A stretch of DNA of 64,000 nucleotides from Rhodococcus globerulus NBRC 14531 (GTDB lineage Bacteria > Actinomycetota > Actinomycetes > Mycobacteriales > Mycobacteriaceae). Positions 61,001 through 64,000 of this stretch are shown piece after piece (position 1 is the first letter of the stretch; the number at the start of each line of letters is the position of its first letter). Location: the NCBI RefSeq assembly GCF_001894805.1, contig NZ_BCWX01000001.1, positions 992,001 to 1,056,000 on the forward strand. Reading direction: 5' to 3'. The position numbers and the translations under genes are program-made. Under the pieces are notes generated by a model that ran no database searches, had not been told where the DNA came from, and was given only the letters and a program-made list of their open reading frames with translations.

Positions 61001-64000
61001 GGACGTCGAAAGCGTCACGGAAGCCGAGATTGTCGGCAAGCTGGTCGAATTGGCGTCGACGAGGTTCGACGTGACGGCCGAAATCCCGCTGCGGATTCGG
61101 TTGTTCCAGGTAGCCGAGAACGAGTACGTTCTCGCCGTCGTGGTGCACCACATCGCCGCGGACGGCTCCTCGACTACTCCGTTCGCCCGCGACCTCGTCA
61201 TGGCCTACGCGGCACGGGCGCAGGGAACGGCGCCGGGTTGGGCTCCGCTGGACGTGCAGTACGCCGATTACAGCCTGTGGCAGCGCGAGGTGCTGGGCAG
61301 CGAGGACGACCCGGAATCCGTGTCGTCCGAGCAGATCGCCTACTGGAGCCAGGCTTTGGCCGGGCTGCCGGACCAGCTGGACCTGCCGACGGACCGTCTG
61401 CGTCCCGCCGCGCAGTCGTACCGCGGTGGCTACCTTCAGTTCGAGATCGACGCAGCAGTGCATCAGGGTCTGTCGGCGCTGGCCCGTGAGCACGGAACCA
61501 CCTTGTTCATGGTCACGCACGCAGCGTTTGCGGTCCTGCTGGCGCGCTTGTCCGGTACCGACGACATCGCGGTGGGCACCCCGATCGCCGGTCGTGGTGA
61601 GCGTGCGCTCGACGACCTGATCGGCATGTTCGTCAATACCCTGGTGTTCCGGACACACGTCGACGGCGCAGACAGCTTCACGGAACTGCTTGCCCGCGTG
61701 CGAGAGAACGATCTGCAGGCATTCGCGCATGCCGACGTTCCGTTCGAGCGACTGGTCGAGGTTCTCAATCCCGCCCGTTCGACTGCTCGCCACCCGCTCT
61801 ACCAGGTGGGCTTCCTCTTCCAGAACATGGAACAGGCAAGCCTGGAACTGCCTGGTCTCACGGTGAAGGGCCTGGAGATCGACAACGGTGTTGCCCAGTT
61901 CGATCTGCAGTTGATCGTCGGTGACAACTACGACGAGCGTGGTGTTGCCTCGGGCATCTCGGCTGTATTCAGCTACGCCCATGACCTTTTTGACGAGTCG
62001 ACAGTCCAGTCCTTTGCTGATCGGTTCAACACCGTTCTGGCCGCGGTTGTTGCCGATCCGTCGATCGTGGTCGGCGACATCGACGTGCTCGATCCGCATG
62101 AGTCGAATCAGGTTCTGCAGGAATGGAATGCAACGGAGCATGTACTCGACTCCGAGGCGACCCTGGTCGATCTGTTCGATCAGCAGGTTGCCGCGCACGG
62201 TGATTCCGTTGCGTTGGTGCACGGACTCGAATCGCTGACGTACGCGGAGTTCGACAACAAGGTCAACCGGCTCGCCCGCCACCTGATCGAACTGGGTGTC
62301 GGTCCGGAATCGTTGGTGGCGTTGGGAATGCGACGCTCCATCGATCTGGTGATCGGCATGTATGCCGTTGCCAAGGCAGGCGGCGGTTACGTTCCGATCG
62401 ATCCGGATCATCCGGCCGATCGAACCGGTTATGTCCTCGAGATGGCCGCTCCGGTGTGCGTGCTCAGTACCGAGGACGACGCACCGTCGCTCACGGGGAT
62501 CGACAACGTTCTGGTCATCGACACCCTCGATCTGTCGGGCGTCTCCGGAGCGCCTGTACACGGCGACGAGCGGATCGCACCGCTTCGTTCGGCGAATACC
62601 GCGTACGTGATCTTCACGTCGGGATCGACCGGCAAGCCGAAGGGTGTGGCGCTGTCCCACGCCGCGATCGTCAATCAGCTTCTGTGGAAGCGTGATCGCT
62701 ACGGTCTCGACCAGACCGACGCAATGTTGCTCAAGACCGCAGCAACATTCGACCTCTCGGTCTGGGAGTTCTGGTCCGCGTTGACATCCGGGTCCCGCCT
62801 GGTCATCGCCGACCCGGACGGCCACAAGGACGCCGAGTACATGCTGGCGCTCATCGCCCAGGAGAAGGTGACGACGCTGCACGCGGTGCCGTCCATGCTC
62901 TCGATGCTGACGGCCGCAGCAGACGGCACTCTTCCGCAGTCGCTCGAGCGTGTCCTTGCCATCGGTGAGGCCTTGCCCGCGGCAACGGCGGCAGAGTTCC
63001 GCAAGGTGTCCGATGCGGCACTGGTCAATCTGTACGGTCCGACTGAGGCTGCGGTGTCAGTGACGGCGCACGATGTGGACGAGAGCGACACCTCGTCGGT
63101 CTCGATCGGTGCCCCGGAATGGAATACGCAGGTCTACGTGCTCGACGAGCGACTGCATCCGGTCCCGGTCGGAGTCACCGGTGAGCTGTACCTGGCCGGA
63201 ACCCAGTTGGCTCGCGGTTATCACGGCCGCGCCGACCTGACGTCGGAACGCTTTGTCGCCAACACCTTCGGAGAACCGGGCTCACGTCTGTACCGCACCG
63301 GCGACCTCGTTGTCTGGCGCAGTGGCGGTGAACTCGAGTACGTCGATCGTGCCGACTTCCAGGTGAAGATCCGTGGCTACCGCATCGAACTCGGTGAGAT
63401 CGAAGCTGTTATCAGAGCTGCTGAGTCCGTGGACGCCGCGGTTGTCGTCGCGAAAACCGATCCTCGACTGGGGGATCGACTGGTCGGGTACCTCGTTCCG
63501 CAGGCCGGGGCCACCGTCGACGTCGACAGCGTGAAGGCGGAGCTCGTCCGCGAGTTGCCGAGTTACATGGTGCCGTCGGCGTTGATGGTGCTGAGCGAAT
63601 TGCCGCTCAACATCAACGGCAAGATCGATCGAAAGGCGCTGCCGGAACCCGAATTCGAGGCAACGGAATTCCGTGCCCCGAGCAACCCGGTGGAGGAGAT
63701 CGTGGCGTCGGTGTTTGCCGAAGTCCTGGGCGTTCCACGAGTCGGGTTGGACGACGACTTCTTCGATCTCGGCGGAAACTCGCTGATCGCCACACAGGTC
63801 GTCGCACGCTTGGGGCAGGCACTTGACGCCCAGATTCCGGTGCGGATCATCTTCGAAGCGTCGACTGTCGGACTGCTGGCGTCGCGGGTGCTCGAACATG
63901 CCGGTTCCGGTTCGCGGGCACAGTTGGTGGCGCAGGAACGACCGTCGCAGATTCCGTTGTCTCTCGCTCAGCAGCGGATGTGGGTTCTCAACCAGATCGA
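37011..64000 (+). CDS. Giant nonribosomal peptide synthetase (3' end outside window)
   Basis: One reading frame of 26,990 bases (about 8,997 codons) that is still open at the window end. Start GTG 37011 is eight bases after AGAGG; GTG 37005 is too close to that site. Landmark codons of every module (eight carrier serines, all HHxxxDG motifs) fall in the same register, so I see no frameshift. Order: C-A-T (modules 1-5), C-A-T-E (6), C-A-T (7, 8), and the first residues of a ninth C. Carrier serines lie at 40062, 43242, 46410, 49578, 52779, 55944, 60594 and 63780. The first domain is a C domain with no A-T before it, so the enzyme either acylates residue 1 or accepts a chain from another protein. 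No thioesterase is reached. The product is at least an octapeptide with D-configuration at residue 6; a lipopeptide or siderophore is possible, neither proven. Confidence 0.97.
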   Translation, partial: MKSLGNGKLESGKSEVGSSPEEVQRSGAFPLSAAQLGMWFAQHLDPSVPVNIAQYVELRGALQLNVLRAACADAGREIGSAFVRIIEVDAQPFQIIDDTLDDSVGYVDVRSEADPHDAAMRWMRADRSRPVDMLEDRLISATILRLEQDRYYWYTRVHHTILDGFGASTFVTRVAELYSARVEGREPTPNEASDLRDVYEVDNTYRNSHRFDTDRTFWAEKIADLDEISSLAGRSAPPTPVSRINSAALSNHVEALLARFLERVEKTTVAGTVVAAFAAYLAQMTGSEDVSLSLPVSGRTTAVLRRSGGMVSNVVPLRLRITSTTTVQELLDAVGSEMSGALRHQRYRHEDMVRDGDGPGQGGFFGPWINIMMFSTELAFGPLVGELHILSTGLIEDLGVNLYQSVGDTRTHIDFESNPNLYSASVAERNHSRFVEFLEKFISAETSRRVWDLPIASEEERKKVALWNRTGYHVLSQSITEPFERQVDRTPDATALIFEGSSLTYAEFDAKVNGLARKLIDMGVGPESLVGLAIRRSLDLMVGLYAIAKAGGAWVPVDPDHPADRTAYILDSARPVCVLTTARDQVDLPLGTRVLEIDQLDDAELDTSPVTDSDRVSPLRYSNTAYVIYTSGSTGRPKGVAVTHAAINNQLQWMNSEYHLGASDVYLQKTATTFDVSLWGFFMPLRVGATLVVATPDGHRDPMYVAAKIAEHRVTVTDFVPSMLTLFTANAPAGSCDSLRHVFVIGEALPPETATAFRELCSADLHNLYGPTEAAVSVTYYEARRSDTTSVPIGLPQWNTQAYVLDSHLRATPIGQPGELYLAGVQLARGYVGRPDLSSDRFVANPYGPAGERMYRTGDLVRRRDDGNLDYIGRTDFQVKFRGQRIELGEIETVLLAHPDVSQAVVLVVQTPTGDQLVGYIVPGPGRSVDSAALSEFAGRSLPSYMVPAALMVLEALPLNTSGKLDRAALPEPVFASAKQYREPRTDTERVVADVFADVLGVEQVGLDDDFFELGGNSLVATQVVTRVGSAMGVQLGVRELFESTTVATLAARAELLAGNVRPLAPLVAKPRPDVIPVSLAQQRMWFLNKLDPSTPVYNLPFTVRLTGAVDPAALHASVMDLLERHESLRTLYPDTDGTAQQVILPIDQVSIDLTPRRISKREVQAAAVEIAGRGFDVATEIPLRVTLFEVTATDFVLVMVLHHIAADGLSFRPLARDLLVAYSARSEHTAPAWTPLPVQYADYALWQRAALGSEDDPSSESARQIAFWRESLAGLPDQLDLPTDRPRPAVASNRGAKHHFHISERTTRKLNALARSKNASLFMVLQTAYAALLSRLSGTSDIAVGAPVGGRSDEALSDVIGMFVNTLVLRTEVDAGETFEDLLARVRESGLSAYGHADVPFERLVEVLNPARSQSRHPLFQVALTAEISGRRQLQFSGITAVATELEVPVAKFDLELMVSENPEGSDDSDVLDATFTYATDLFDASTVATFATRFVRILDAVTARPATTVGDLELLSPTEFVDLTYVASDDAMPRASLADILTAGTADPESVAVRFEGRSVTYRELDEQSSRLARALIARDIGPETTVALAFPRSYDMVRAVWAVAKTGAAYVPVDPNYPDDRVRHMLSDSAARIGLTSSEFLGQLPAATEWWALDDPSTVNLVDAQSGATVVDSERTTPLRDEHVAYLIYTSGSTGKPKGVSVTHGGLRGVRDAAQRRYGVDEESRFLHICSPSFDPSVLEWMVAFSAGATLVIVPPAIIGGPELTTLLRDEHVTHAIITPAVLGTMDAAELPELAVVSVGGDVTTPELLATWAPGREYFNGYGPTETTIISSYGHLTAGLPIDIGRPVEGMSALVLDERLHPVPVGTRGELYFAGAALARGYHDRYALTSERFVANPYSSDGSRMYRTGDVVRWTGTSREGEPGVLEYMGRSDFQVKVRGFRIELGEIDAALTAHEDVRFAVTLGREGIAGVMALVSYVQLEGDASFDAERLAGFVGESLPSYMVPSVIMALDEVPLTPVGKLDRDALPEPVFEVREFRAPTTPVEEIVAQIIADVLGVERVGLDDDFFALGGNSLVATQVTSRLGAALDTTVPVRTLFDVSSVEALAARVETHAGSGGRTALVAQPRPSSIPLSLAQQRMWFLNRYDTASAAYNITFALHLSGNLDVAAMEAAFEDVLARHEVLRTVYPDAESGPVQSILDVDNVFQGLDVVSVDTGELDDAIAAVGSTALDITVDVPIRVRLLTLSDTEHVLAIMVHHIAADGWSMAPLGRDLMIAYSARKDGIVPQWQPLSVQYADYALWQRAVLGSEDDASSLMSQQISFWSETLAGLPDRIELPADRARPDVASMRGERFAFDIAPELHVRLDSLAREHNATLFMALHAALALLLARLSGTSDISVGTPVAGRGEAALDDLVGMFVNTLVLRTEVDTSAPFTELLAASSDAALSAFAHADVPFERLVDVLAPARSQARHPLFQVVLSLQNLAQTELELPGLAVKAAEIDTTTAKFDLELSVSESIGVHGELQGIAAEFTYAADLFDSGTVEGFARRLVRILESVVAAPAVAVGDINILESSERLELTDVRGAQGISGTLAGILTDAAAVNPDAQAISYAGETITYRELDERSSQVARVLIGRGVGAEDRVAIAIPRSADSVLALWAVAKTGAAFVPVDPTYPVDRITHMVSDSGATVGLTTEEFVSALPAGSNWITLEDAVMAAESGAPIRAEELRGVVRAENAAYVIYTSGTTGLPKGVVVDNAGVANFCAVQVERYELTADARTLHFASPSFDASVLELLMAFGAASTMVIAPTTVYGGAELAEILNSEAVTHAFITPAALASVDPAGLDALRVVVVGGEASPRALVAKWAVPLPDGSVRGFFNAYGPTESTVASNISDTLTAFDRMNIGGPVRGMSARILDDRMQPVPVGVAGELYVSGIQVARGYLGQPALTASRFVADPFGDAGDRLYRTGDVVRWIDGRAVEYVGRSDFQVKVRGFRIELGEIEAALSRCEGVAQAVAVVHTDEEFGDRLVGYVVPDAGAAIEPAAVIDSVSKFLTGYMVPDAVLVLDSIPLTTAGKTDTKALPAPAFAAKAYVAPVTAAESIVAQVFSEVLGVSPVGRDDDFFDLGGNSLIATRVAARLGEALDTTVPVRALFEASTVQALSARLEVHAGSGAVAPLVPQTRPERIPLSLAQQRMWFLNRLEPESAVNNIPVAIRIDGDLDVVALSAAVLDVIDRHEVLRTVYPDIDGVGYQEILPIADVALDLVPQPLTAAELPTAVTTSAMAGFDVTADIPLRAALYRVDEADYVLLFVVHHISTDGFSMGPLTRDVMVAYEARTRGGAPSWTPLPVQYADYTLWQRDVLGSEDDPQSTMARQIEFWTATLADAPVQLELPTDRPRPAQASGRGHAYTFDIDAATHRGMSELGRANGASLFMVVHAVFASLFARLAATDDVTIGTPVAGRGDAALDDVVGMFVNTLVLRTEVGSGVAFEDFLAQVRGTDLAAFAHADVPFERLVEVLDPERSRSRNPLFQVMLAFQNLDRVDFTLGGLEVTTFEPESESAKFDLSITVTEPVGATIGDAGLHVQMVYATDLFDEATIAATATQFVTLAQALVADPSLVPSDVDIVDDVERSVLSDVSAGLTVPTDNKTLVDVLDRGVAGSSTDLAVVSGDLTLTYAEFDARVNRLARQLIDVGVGPDSRVALVMRRSIHQVIGVYAVLRAGAAYVPVDPEQPAERNQYIVESAAPVCVLTTDSERGDVPAGWPVLGIDTLDLQSYSPAQIRDDERRAPLRPDNMAYVLFTSGSTGRPKGVGVTHAAVVNQLSWMQATYGLTPSDVVLYKTPATFDASVWELFWPLMVGARMVIAEAGGHRDPAYLSSIIAGESVTVAQFVPSVLAAMADEFETAAPTSLRATFAGGEQLNSALAARFRALTGSDVHNLYGPTETTIQVTSHRSSDLDGDVVPLGGPAWNTGLWVLDSRMLQVPLGVTGELYVSGSQLARGYFGDVVRTAERFVAHPFSEAGERLYRTGDLVRWTRSGSLEFVGRSDFQVKLRGQRIELGEIETLLAAQDVVSLAAVAVIEDTLVAYVEPASGAVIDETELRRRLADSLPGYMVPAVFMVLGALPLNANGKVDRRALPVPAFEAAVFRAPVSSVEQAVAQVFSDVLGIEQVGLDDDFFALGGNSLIATRVMSRLGQALETKIPVRVLFDASTVEELAARIETHVGGDGTRALTAQVRPAQVPLSLAQQRMWFLNRFDTASAVNNIPVAVRLTGNLDSGALHSAIADVIARHEVLRTLYPETDGVGYQEILSPEDASIEFETVRIAEGELQAELYAFFVEGFDVTVEVPLRARLFQLADNEFVLSFVVHHISTDGFSMGPLTRDVMTAYYARSQGQTPTWAPLPVQYADYALWQREVLGSEGEPTSVIAQQINYWSDALADLPEQLDLPSDRTRPEIATGQGANHTFVIDPQLWADVEATGQTAGATPFMVVHSALAVLLARLSATTDIAIGAPVAGRGEAQLDDLIGMFVNTLVLRTEVDPSMSFTDLLASAREVDLQAFAHADVPFERIVEALDPVRSQAHHPLFQVALTFQNLGQSALELPGLTAAAVEFDAALAKFDLQFTLEDAADAGMSGTLTYATDLFDASTAAEFADRFVSVLRGVVADPTAAVGDVDVLTSGELDRVLAWSDTGIDSGVESTLPAWFDRAAAEFGDRIAVRFGDESLTYAELSVRSNRLARRLIALGCGPETLVAVALPRSADLVVALLAVVQSGAGYLPVDPSYPSDRIEFMLADAAPVCAISWSERELVLPAGLPVVDIDAVDLTEFDGSVVTDADRVSPLRTSNVAYVIYTSGSTGRPKGVQVPHITVAKLFANTESVYGFDESDVWTMFHSYAFDFSVWELWGPLLYGGTLVVVDYVTSRSPEQFLELLAAERVTVLNQTPSAFYQLAEADRLASESGQAAELSLRWVVFGGEALELRRLSDWYGRRGDSAPTLVNMYGITETTVHVSHRVLDAAMAADASASVVGQAISGLQVFVLDTRLAPVPVGVAGEMYVSGVQLARGYLGQQGLTSTRFVASPFAAGEVLYRTGDVASWNSAGDLEYLGRADDQVKIRGFRIEIGEIESAVLAAVSVAQTAVVVREDSPGDQRLVAYVVPAAGVSVSVDDLRVSVGSLLPEYMVPSAFVVLDAIPLTVNGKLDRRALPAPSLQVAVFRAPTSVVEEVVAQTFADVLGAERVGLDDDFFALGGNSLIATQVTSRLGQALDAAVSVRELFEASTVEGLAARLGSHVGGGSRAALTAQDRPAQVPLSFAQQRMWFLNQLDRESAANNIPMAITLTGELDEAALYDAVMDVVKRHEVLRTVYPEVDGIGYQRILPAAAVPVNLAPVQLEASDIVAAVTEFVSSGFDVTAEVPLRAKLFQLAEDSFVLAIVIHHISTDGFSMGPLIRDVMTAYYARSQGQTPTWAPLPVQYADYALWQRGVLGSESDTESVLAEQIGYWAKALDGVPDQITLPSDRARPAVFTGRGATYSFPISADVHRGLAAVGREHRASLFMVMHSALATLLARLSGTTDIAVGTPVAGRGEAELDDLIGMFVNTLVLRTEVDPGMRFLDLLTSARESDLAAFAHADVPFERLVEVLDPVRSQAHNPLFQVALAFQNLGQNNLTLPGLDITEFDIAETVAKFDLQLTLVEAADGHGMTATFTYATDLFDEGTVVSFAERLTRILEAVAVDATQAVGDINILEAPERIELTSRRASSGIEPKPLADILAETALQYPSNEALRYQDRSMTYAEVDEWSSRLARVLIARGLGAEDLVAVSIPRSIESVLLVWAVSKTGAAVVPIDPHYPADRIAHMVSDSGVSVGLTLEAELAALTDTVEWLAIDSDACAELMAAQDKSPIREDERVRPVLPAHPAWVIYTSGTTGLPKGVVATGAGLASFSATQAQHYLVTPNSRTLHFASPSFDASMLELFLAVATGAAMVIVPTSIFGGDELTALFKSERVTHAFITPAALASMDPSGLNDLEVVGVGGEAYSPELMAKWADQPNRRRTFLNVYGPTETTIVTNVSVPLMPGDRMTIGETIGDMAAFVLDTRLQPVPVGVAGELYLSGPQVTRGYHRRPGLSADRFVANPHGLPGERMYRTGDVVRWTDQYQVEYVGRNDFQVKIRGFRIELGEIDAALTAHSDVEFAATMGTTLASGAPALVSYVFVGKESAVSSADLSEFVSRTLPAHMVPASIMVLTDMPLTPAGKLDRKALPEPVFEVKEFRAPTTEMERILSEVFADVLGLDQIGTDDSFFAQGGDSIMSIQLVSRAKARGVLFTPKDVFENKTVAELAEVAVFGSDADAITVLAEIEGGGIGWMPLTPIKRFMFERPGSYQRFNQLLTLELPLGIDRTGVVETLTAVIDHHDMFRSRLVDDQRGPGMAVSAPGTVDVDGLVRRVQVDPAIADSELTAIASGALDDALGRLDPAAGVMAQFVWIDFGDTRTGRLIVAAHHLIVDGVSWRIIVPDLISAWAQRSGGSVPVLEPTGTSMRTWAHSLAAESRSDKRLAELPRWRKTLSTPDPILGSRAFDPSVDVAATVERVRVEVPTDVTETLLTTLPEMFRGGANDGLLAGLALALVRWRRDRGIDTEAALLQLEGHGREEGVVPGADLSRTVGWFTAAFPVALDLAGIDIDDAFDAGVAAGAAIKAVKEQLLAAPDKGVGYGLLRYVNDDTRTELSKLSSGQVSFNYLGRIVAEDIPAAAQGLGWIPARDFSDVAAPEDPDMPANKVVDINAIVNDGPDGAVLEASFAFPNGLLSATEVQALADLWVGALTALAQHAQAVGAGGLTPSDVPLVTLTQQDLDGFEQRFPAVQDVWPLAPLQSGLLFHAVMAESTVDLYSVQMVLSLSGRVDADRLHAAAQAIIDRHPNLRTAFVVDGTGTPVQVVLGDIDVPWRELDLTTIADSEERRRELDRILAEDQATHFDMSNPPLIKFTLIKIAASEYRLVVANHHIILDGWSMPLLLQTLLGHYAMRGNIPAQTRALSYRNYLAWLVQQDRSVSMDAWAKALGGVEEPTLLAPTVVGQEFSALSQKLQISLSESVTATLTGLASRTGVTANTIVQAAWAILLGRMTGRQDIVFGATVSGRPPQLDSVEKMVGLFINTLPVRVQLDLAESVEALLSRVQIEQAGLLDHHYLGLTDVQSAAGVGGLFDTLVIFESYPVDRDGLAAQAEFLDGMVIDDVASDDSTNYPLTLLIGLDDQLHLTLRYLPDFFDESYAQALLGRLETLLTEIGETPSTAVGDIEIMTAPERALVLETWNDTSRPVVGGLLLDGFDSVVGVSSGSRAVVCGDEVLSYGEFDERVNRFARYLIGLGVGPESLVGLAVRRSVDLLVGLYAIVRAGGAWVPLDPDAPSSRNEYVLDSADPVCVVSTERDGFTASGRRVVCVDVVDVSGFSGARVLDVDRLSPLRASNTAYVIFTSGSTGRPKGVAVSHAAIVNQLEFMQGEYVLSAADVYLQKTATTFDVSLWGFFMPLRVGAVLVLASADGHRDPGYLASVIDEQGVSVTDFVPTMLSTFSSLVDPGLLGSLRDVLVIGEALPVEAVREFGLVSSARLHNLYGPTEAAVSFTFADVTGAGSGSVVSIGVPEWNCRVFVLDSRLRPVAVGVAGELYLSGVQLARGYVGRPDLSADRFVASPFGVGGERMYRTGDLVRWSSEGDLEYIGRTDFQVKFRGQRIELGEIEAALVSHSSVLSAAVVVRGSATGDQLVGYVVPAVGSVVDVSVLRGFVGERVPGYMVPAAVVVLDAFPLNSSGKLDRALLPEPVFEARVFRAPVSSVELVVASAFVGVLGVDRVGLDDDFFELGGNSLIATRVVMRIAEELETAVPVRLLFEASTVQELAARLESHVGEGSRLALTAQDRPEEIPLSLAQQRMWFLNRFDGSAGAYNMPFALRLSGELDLRAMRAAIGDVVARHETLRTVYPETDSGPVQVIEPVGHTPVQLDVESVTEAEIVGKLVELASTRFDVTAEIPLRIRLFQVAENEYVLAVVVHHIAADGSSTTPFARDLVMAYAARAQGTAPGWAPLDVQYADYSLWQREVLGSEDDPESVSSEQIAYWSQALAGLPDQLDLPTDRLRPAAQSYRGGYLQFEIDAAVHQGLSALAREHGTTLFMVTHAAFAVLLARLSGTDDIAVGTPIAGRGERALDDLIGMFVNTLVFRTHVDGADSFTELLARVRENDLQAFAHADVPFERLVEVLNPARSTARHPLYQVGFLFQNMEQASLELPGLTVKGLEIDNGVAQFDLQLIVGDNYDERGVASGISAVFSYAHDLFDESTVQSFADRFNTVLAAVVADPSIVVGDIDVLDPHESNQVLQEWNATEHVLDSEATLVDLFDQQVAAHGDSVALVHGLESLTYAEFDNKVNRLARHLIELGVGPESLVALGMRRSIDLVIGMYAVAKAGGGYVPIDPDHPADRTGYVLEMAAPVCVLSTEDDAPSLTGIDNVLVIDTLDLSGVSGAPVHGDERIAPLRSANTAYVIFTSGSTGKPKGVALSHAAIVNQLLWKRDRYGLDQTDAMLLKTAATFDLSVWEFWSALTSGSRLVIADPDGHKDAEYMLALIAQEKVTTLHAVPSMLSMLTAAADGTLPQSLERVLAIGEALPAATAAEFRKVSDAALVNLYGPTEAAVSVTAHDVDESDTSSVSIGAPEWNTQVYVLDERLHPVPVGVTGELYLAGTQLARGYHGRADLTSERFVANTFGEPGSRLYRTGDLVVWRSGGELEYVDRADFQVKIRGYRIELGEIEAVIRAAESVDAAVVVAKTDPRLGDRLVGYLVPQAGATVDVDSVKAELVRELPSYMVPSALMVLSELPLNINGKIDRKALPEPEFEATEFRAPSNPVEEIVASVFAEVLGVPRVGLDDDFFDLGGNSLIATQVVARLGQALDAQIPVRIIFEASTVGLLASRVLEHAGSGSRAQLVAQERPSQIPLSLAQQRMWVLNQI
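37083..40190 (+). other. NRPS module 1: C(starter)-A-T
   Basis: The C domain begins at [14 protein letters not shown] (37089) with active-site HHTILDG at 37482-37502; it belongs to the starter-like group by position and by its [14 protein letters not shown] context. The A domain runs about 38440-39930, with [11 protein letters not shown] at 38895 and YGPTE at 39315. My manual alignment gives pocket DVWDFILVSK, for which I know no exact match; the same pocket recurs in module 7 with one change. T carries Ser at 40062. Confidence 0.85.
40210..43370 (+). other. NRPS module 2: C-A-T
   Basis: C domain HHIAADG at 40617-40637 (L-donor type). The A domain, about 41590-43110, has [11 protein letters not shown] at 42084. 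Its core region reads [12 protein letters not shown], with Pro after the conserved Asp and Leu where most A domains have Trp, and the pocket reads DPLISGGIIK by manual alignment; substrate not predictable. T Ser at 43242. Confidence 0.85.
43385..46530 (+). other. NRPS module 3: C-A-T
   Basis: C domain HHIAADG at 43794-43814. The A domain, about 44790-46270, has [11 protein letters not shown] at 45249. Its core is [13 protein letters not shown], and the pocket by manual alignment is DALFVGAVAK; a hydrophobic residue is likely (inference). The A10 motif is unusual, [12 protein letters not shown], with Thr-Asp in place of Leu-Asp. T Ser at 46410. Confidence 0.85.
46550..49710 (+). other. NRPS module 4: C-A-T, glutamine-like pocket
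   Basis: C domain HHISTDG at 46962-46982. The A domain, about 47970-49440, has [11 protein letters not shown] at 48426 and YGPTE near 48845. The manual pocket is DAWQFGLIQK, one residue from the DAWQFGLIDK code that I remember for Gln in plipastatin-type synthetases, so glutamine is the best guess. T Ser at 49578. Confidence 0.82.
49730..52910 (+). other. NRPS module 5: C-A-T, threonine pocket
   Basis: C domain HHISTDG at 50130-50150. The A domain, about 51090-52640, has [11 protein letters not shown] at 51579. It is of the dimodular Thr type with [10 protein letters not shown] and [11 protein letters not shown], and the manual pocket is DFWNVGMVHK, exactly the standard threonine code. From about 51060 to 52980 codon choice shifts to GTG, TTG, GTT and TCG, unlike the flanks. 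T Ser at 52779. Confidence 0.9.
52935..57530 (+). other. NRPS module 6: C-A-T-E
   Basis: C domain HHISTDG at 53331-53351; the A domain is about 54300-55810, with [11 protein letters not shown] at 54789 and manual pocket DALFGGVIVK. The T domain has [14 protein letters not shown] (Ser 55944), the GGDS form that precedes epimerases. The E domain, about 56080-57510, has [11 protein letters not shown] from 56520 and FNYLGRI near 57228. Residue 6 of the peptide should therefore be D. Confidence 0.92.
57545..60735 (+). other. NRPS module 7: C(D-donor)-A-T
   Basis: The C domain opens with [17 protein letters not shown] and has [14 protein letters not shown] at 58020; both are typical of C domains that follow an epimerase. 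The A domain, about 58960-60450, has [11 protein letters not shown] near 59427. Its manual pocket, DVWDLILVSK, differs from module 1 at one position, so both may take the same or similar residue. Codon use between about 58960 and 60590 is strikingly different from the surroundings. T Ser at 60594. Confidence 0.88.
60755..63910 (+). other. NRPS module 8: C-A-T
   Basis: C domain HHIAADG at 61146-61166. The A domain, about 62140-63640, has [11 protein letters not shown] near 62613 and YGPTE near 63039. The manual pocket DLWHLILVSK is distantly like serine codes (DVWHLSLIDK), so serine is possible but weak. T Ser at 63780. A further C domain begins at about 63945 ([11 protein letters not shown]), showing at least nine modules. 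Confidence 0.85.

Noticed and set aside
51063..62882. Very long minus-strand open frames across the NRPS gene (711, 480 and 879 codons)
   Set aside because: They mirror the plus-strand codons in the blocks with unusual wobble choice, are rich in Arg/His/Gln, have no conserved motifs or ribosome sites, and lie opposite well-defined NRPS domains.
37011..64000. Regular 3.2-kb repeats resembling a large tandem array
   Set aside because: The periodicity is the module length of the NRPS and is explained by protein domains; no short direct repeats with spacers like a CRISPR array exist in the window.

Overview
The window looks like a chromosomal segment of a mycolic-acid actinomycete, most likely a Rhodococcus of the R. 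erythropolis type. The evidence is high GC, frequent GTG and TTG starts, ATGA/GTGA gene overlaps, an NDMA-dependent alcohol dehydrogenase, a leucine-degradation cluster in nearly the same gene order as the Mycobacterium tuberculosis Rv2506-Rv2498c region, and a giant NRPS gene. This assignment is inference from gene content; no database search was possible.

Layout. 1-5649: two-carbon amine use. The end of an acetaldehyde-type aldehyde dehydrogenase and its DUF779 partner are followed by an ethanolamine permease and both ethanolamine ammonia-lyase subunits (ethanolamine to acetaldehyde to acetate). 5665-6540: a lone family 2 glycosyltransferase on the minus strand. About 6600-11250: an accessory island holding a 625-residue orphan protein, a frame-broken IS481/IS3-like transposase remnant, an AbiGi-like protein and a DUF6615-type protein with a GADWEWW...QAK core. 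The last two look like a candidate phage-defence pair and are the best candidate here for an undescribed system. 11666-12211: a small winged-helix protein. 12431-13781: an MHS-family transporter broken by a frameshift in a run of seven C.

13797-20023: an alcohol-oxidation regulon. It has an acyl-CoA ligase, a GAF/degenerate-AAA/Fis regulator, an aldehyde dehydrogenase and an NDMA-dependent alcohol dehydrogenase. Two of its promoters share an inverted repeat and a nearly identical 21-bp block, so alcohol to aldehyde to acid to acyl-CoA may be under one regulator. 20060-27404: an M28-like peptidase (minus), an MMPL transporter, a membrane-anchored protein overlapping a PQQ-like beta-propeller protein, and a small GlsB/YeaQ membrane protein. 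27488-28883 (minus): a TetR regulator followed by a RelA/SpoT-domain protein.

28982-36515: a tightly coupled operon (accD1-accA1-fadE19-maoC-citE-scoA-scoB) for leucine/isovalerate breakdown, and perhaps itaconate, read divergently from the TetR gene with repeated AGTTAAT sites between them. 37011-64000: one uninterrupted NRPS reading frame of almost 9,000 codons that runs off the window. It encodes C-A-T x5, C-A-T-E, C-A-T x2 and the start of a ninth C domain. Its first domain is a condensation domain, so the peptide is either N-acylated or received from another protein. Module 5 carries a textbook threonine pocket, module 4 a glutamine-like pocket, and module 6 an epimerase. Two adenylation blocks (modules 5 and 7) differ sharply in codon use from the rest and suggest recent domain exchange. 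No tRNA, rRNA or CRISPR array was found.
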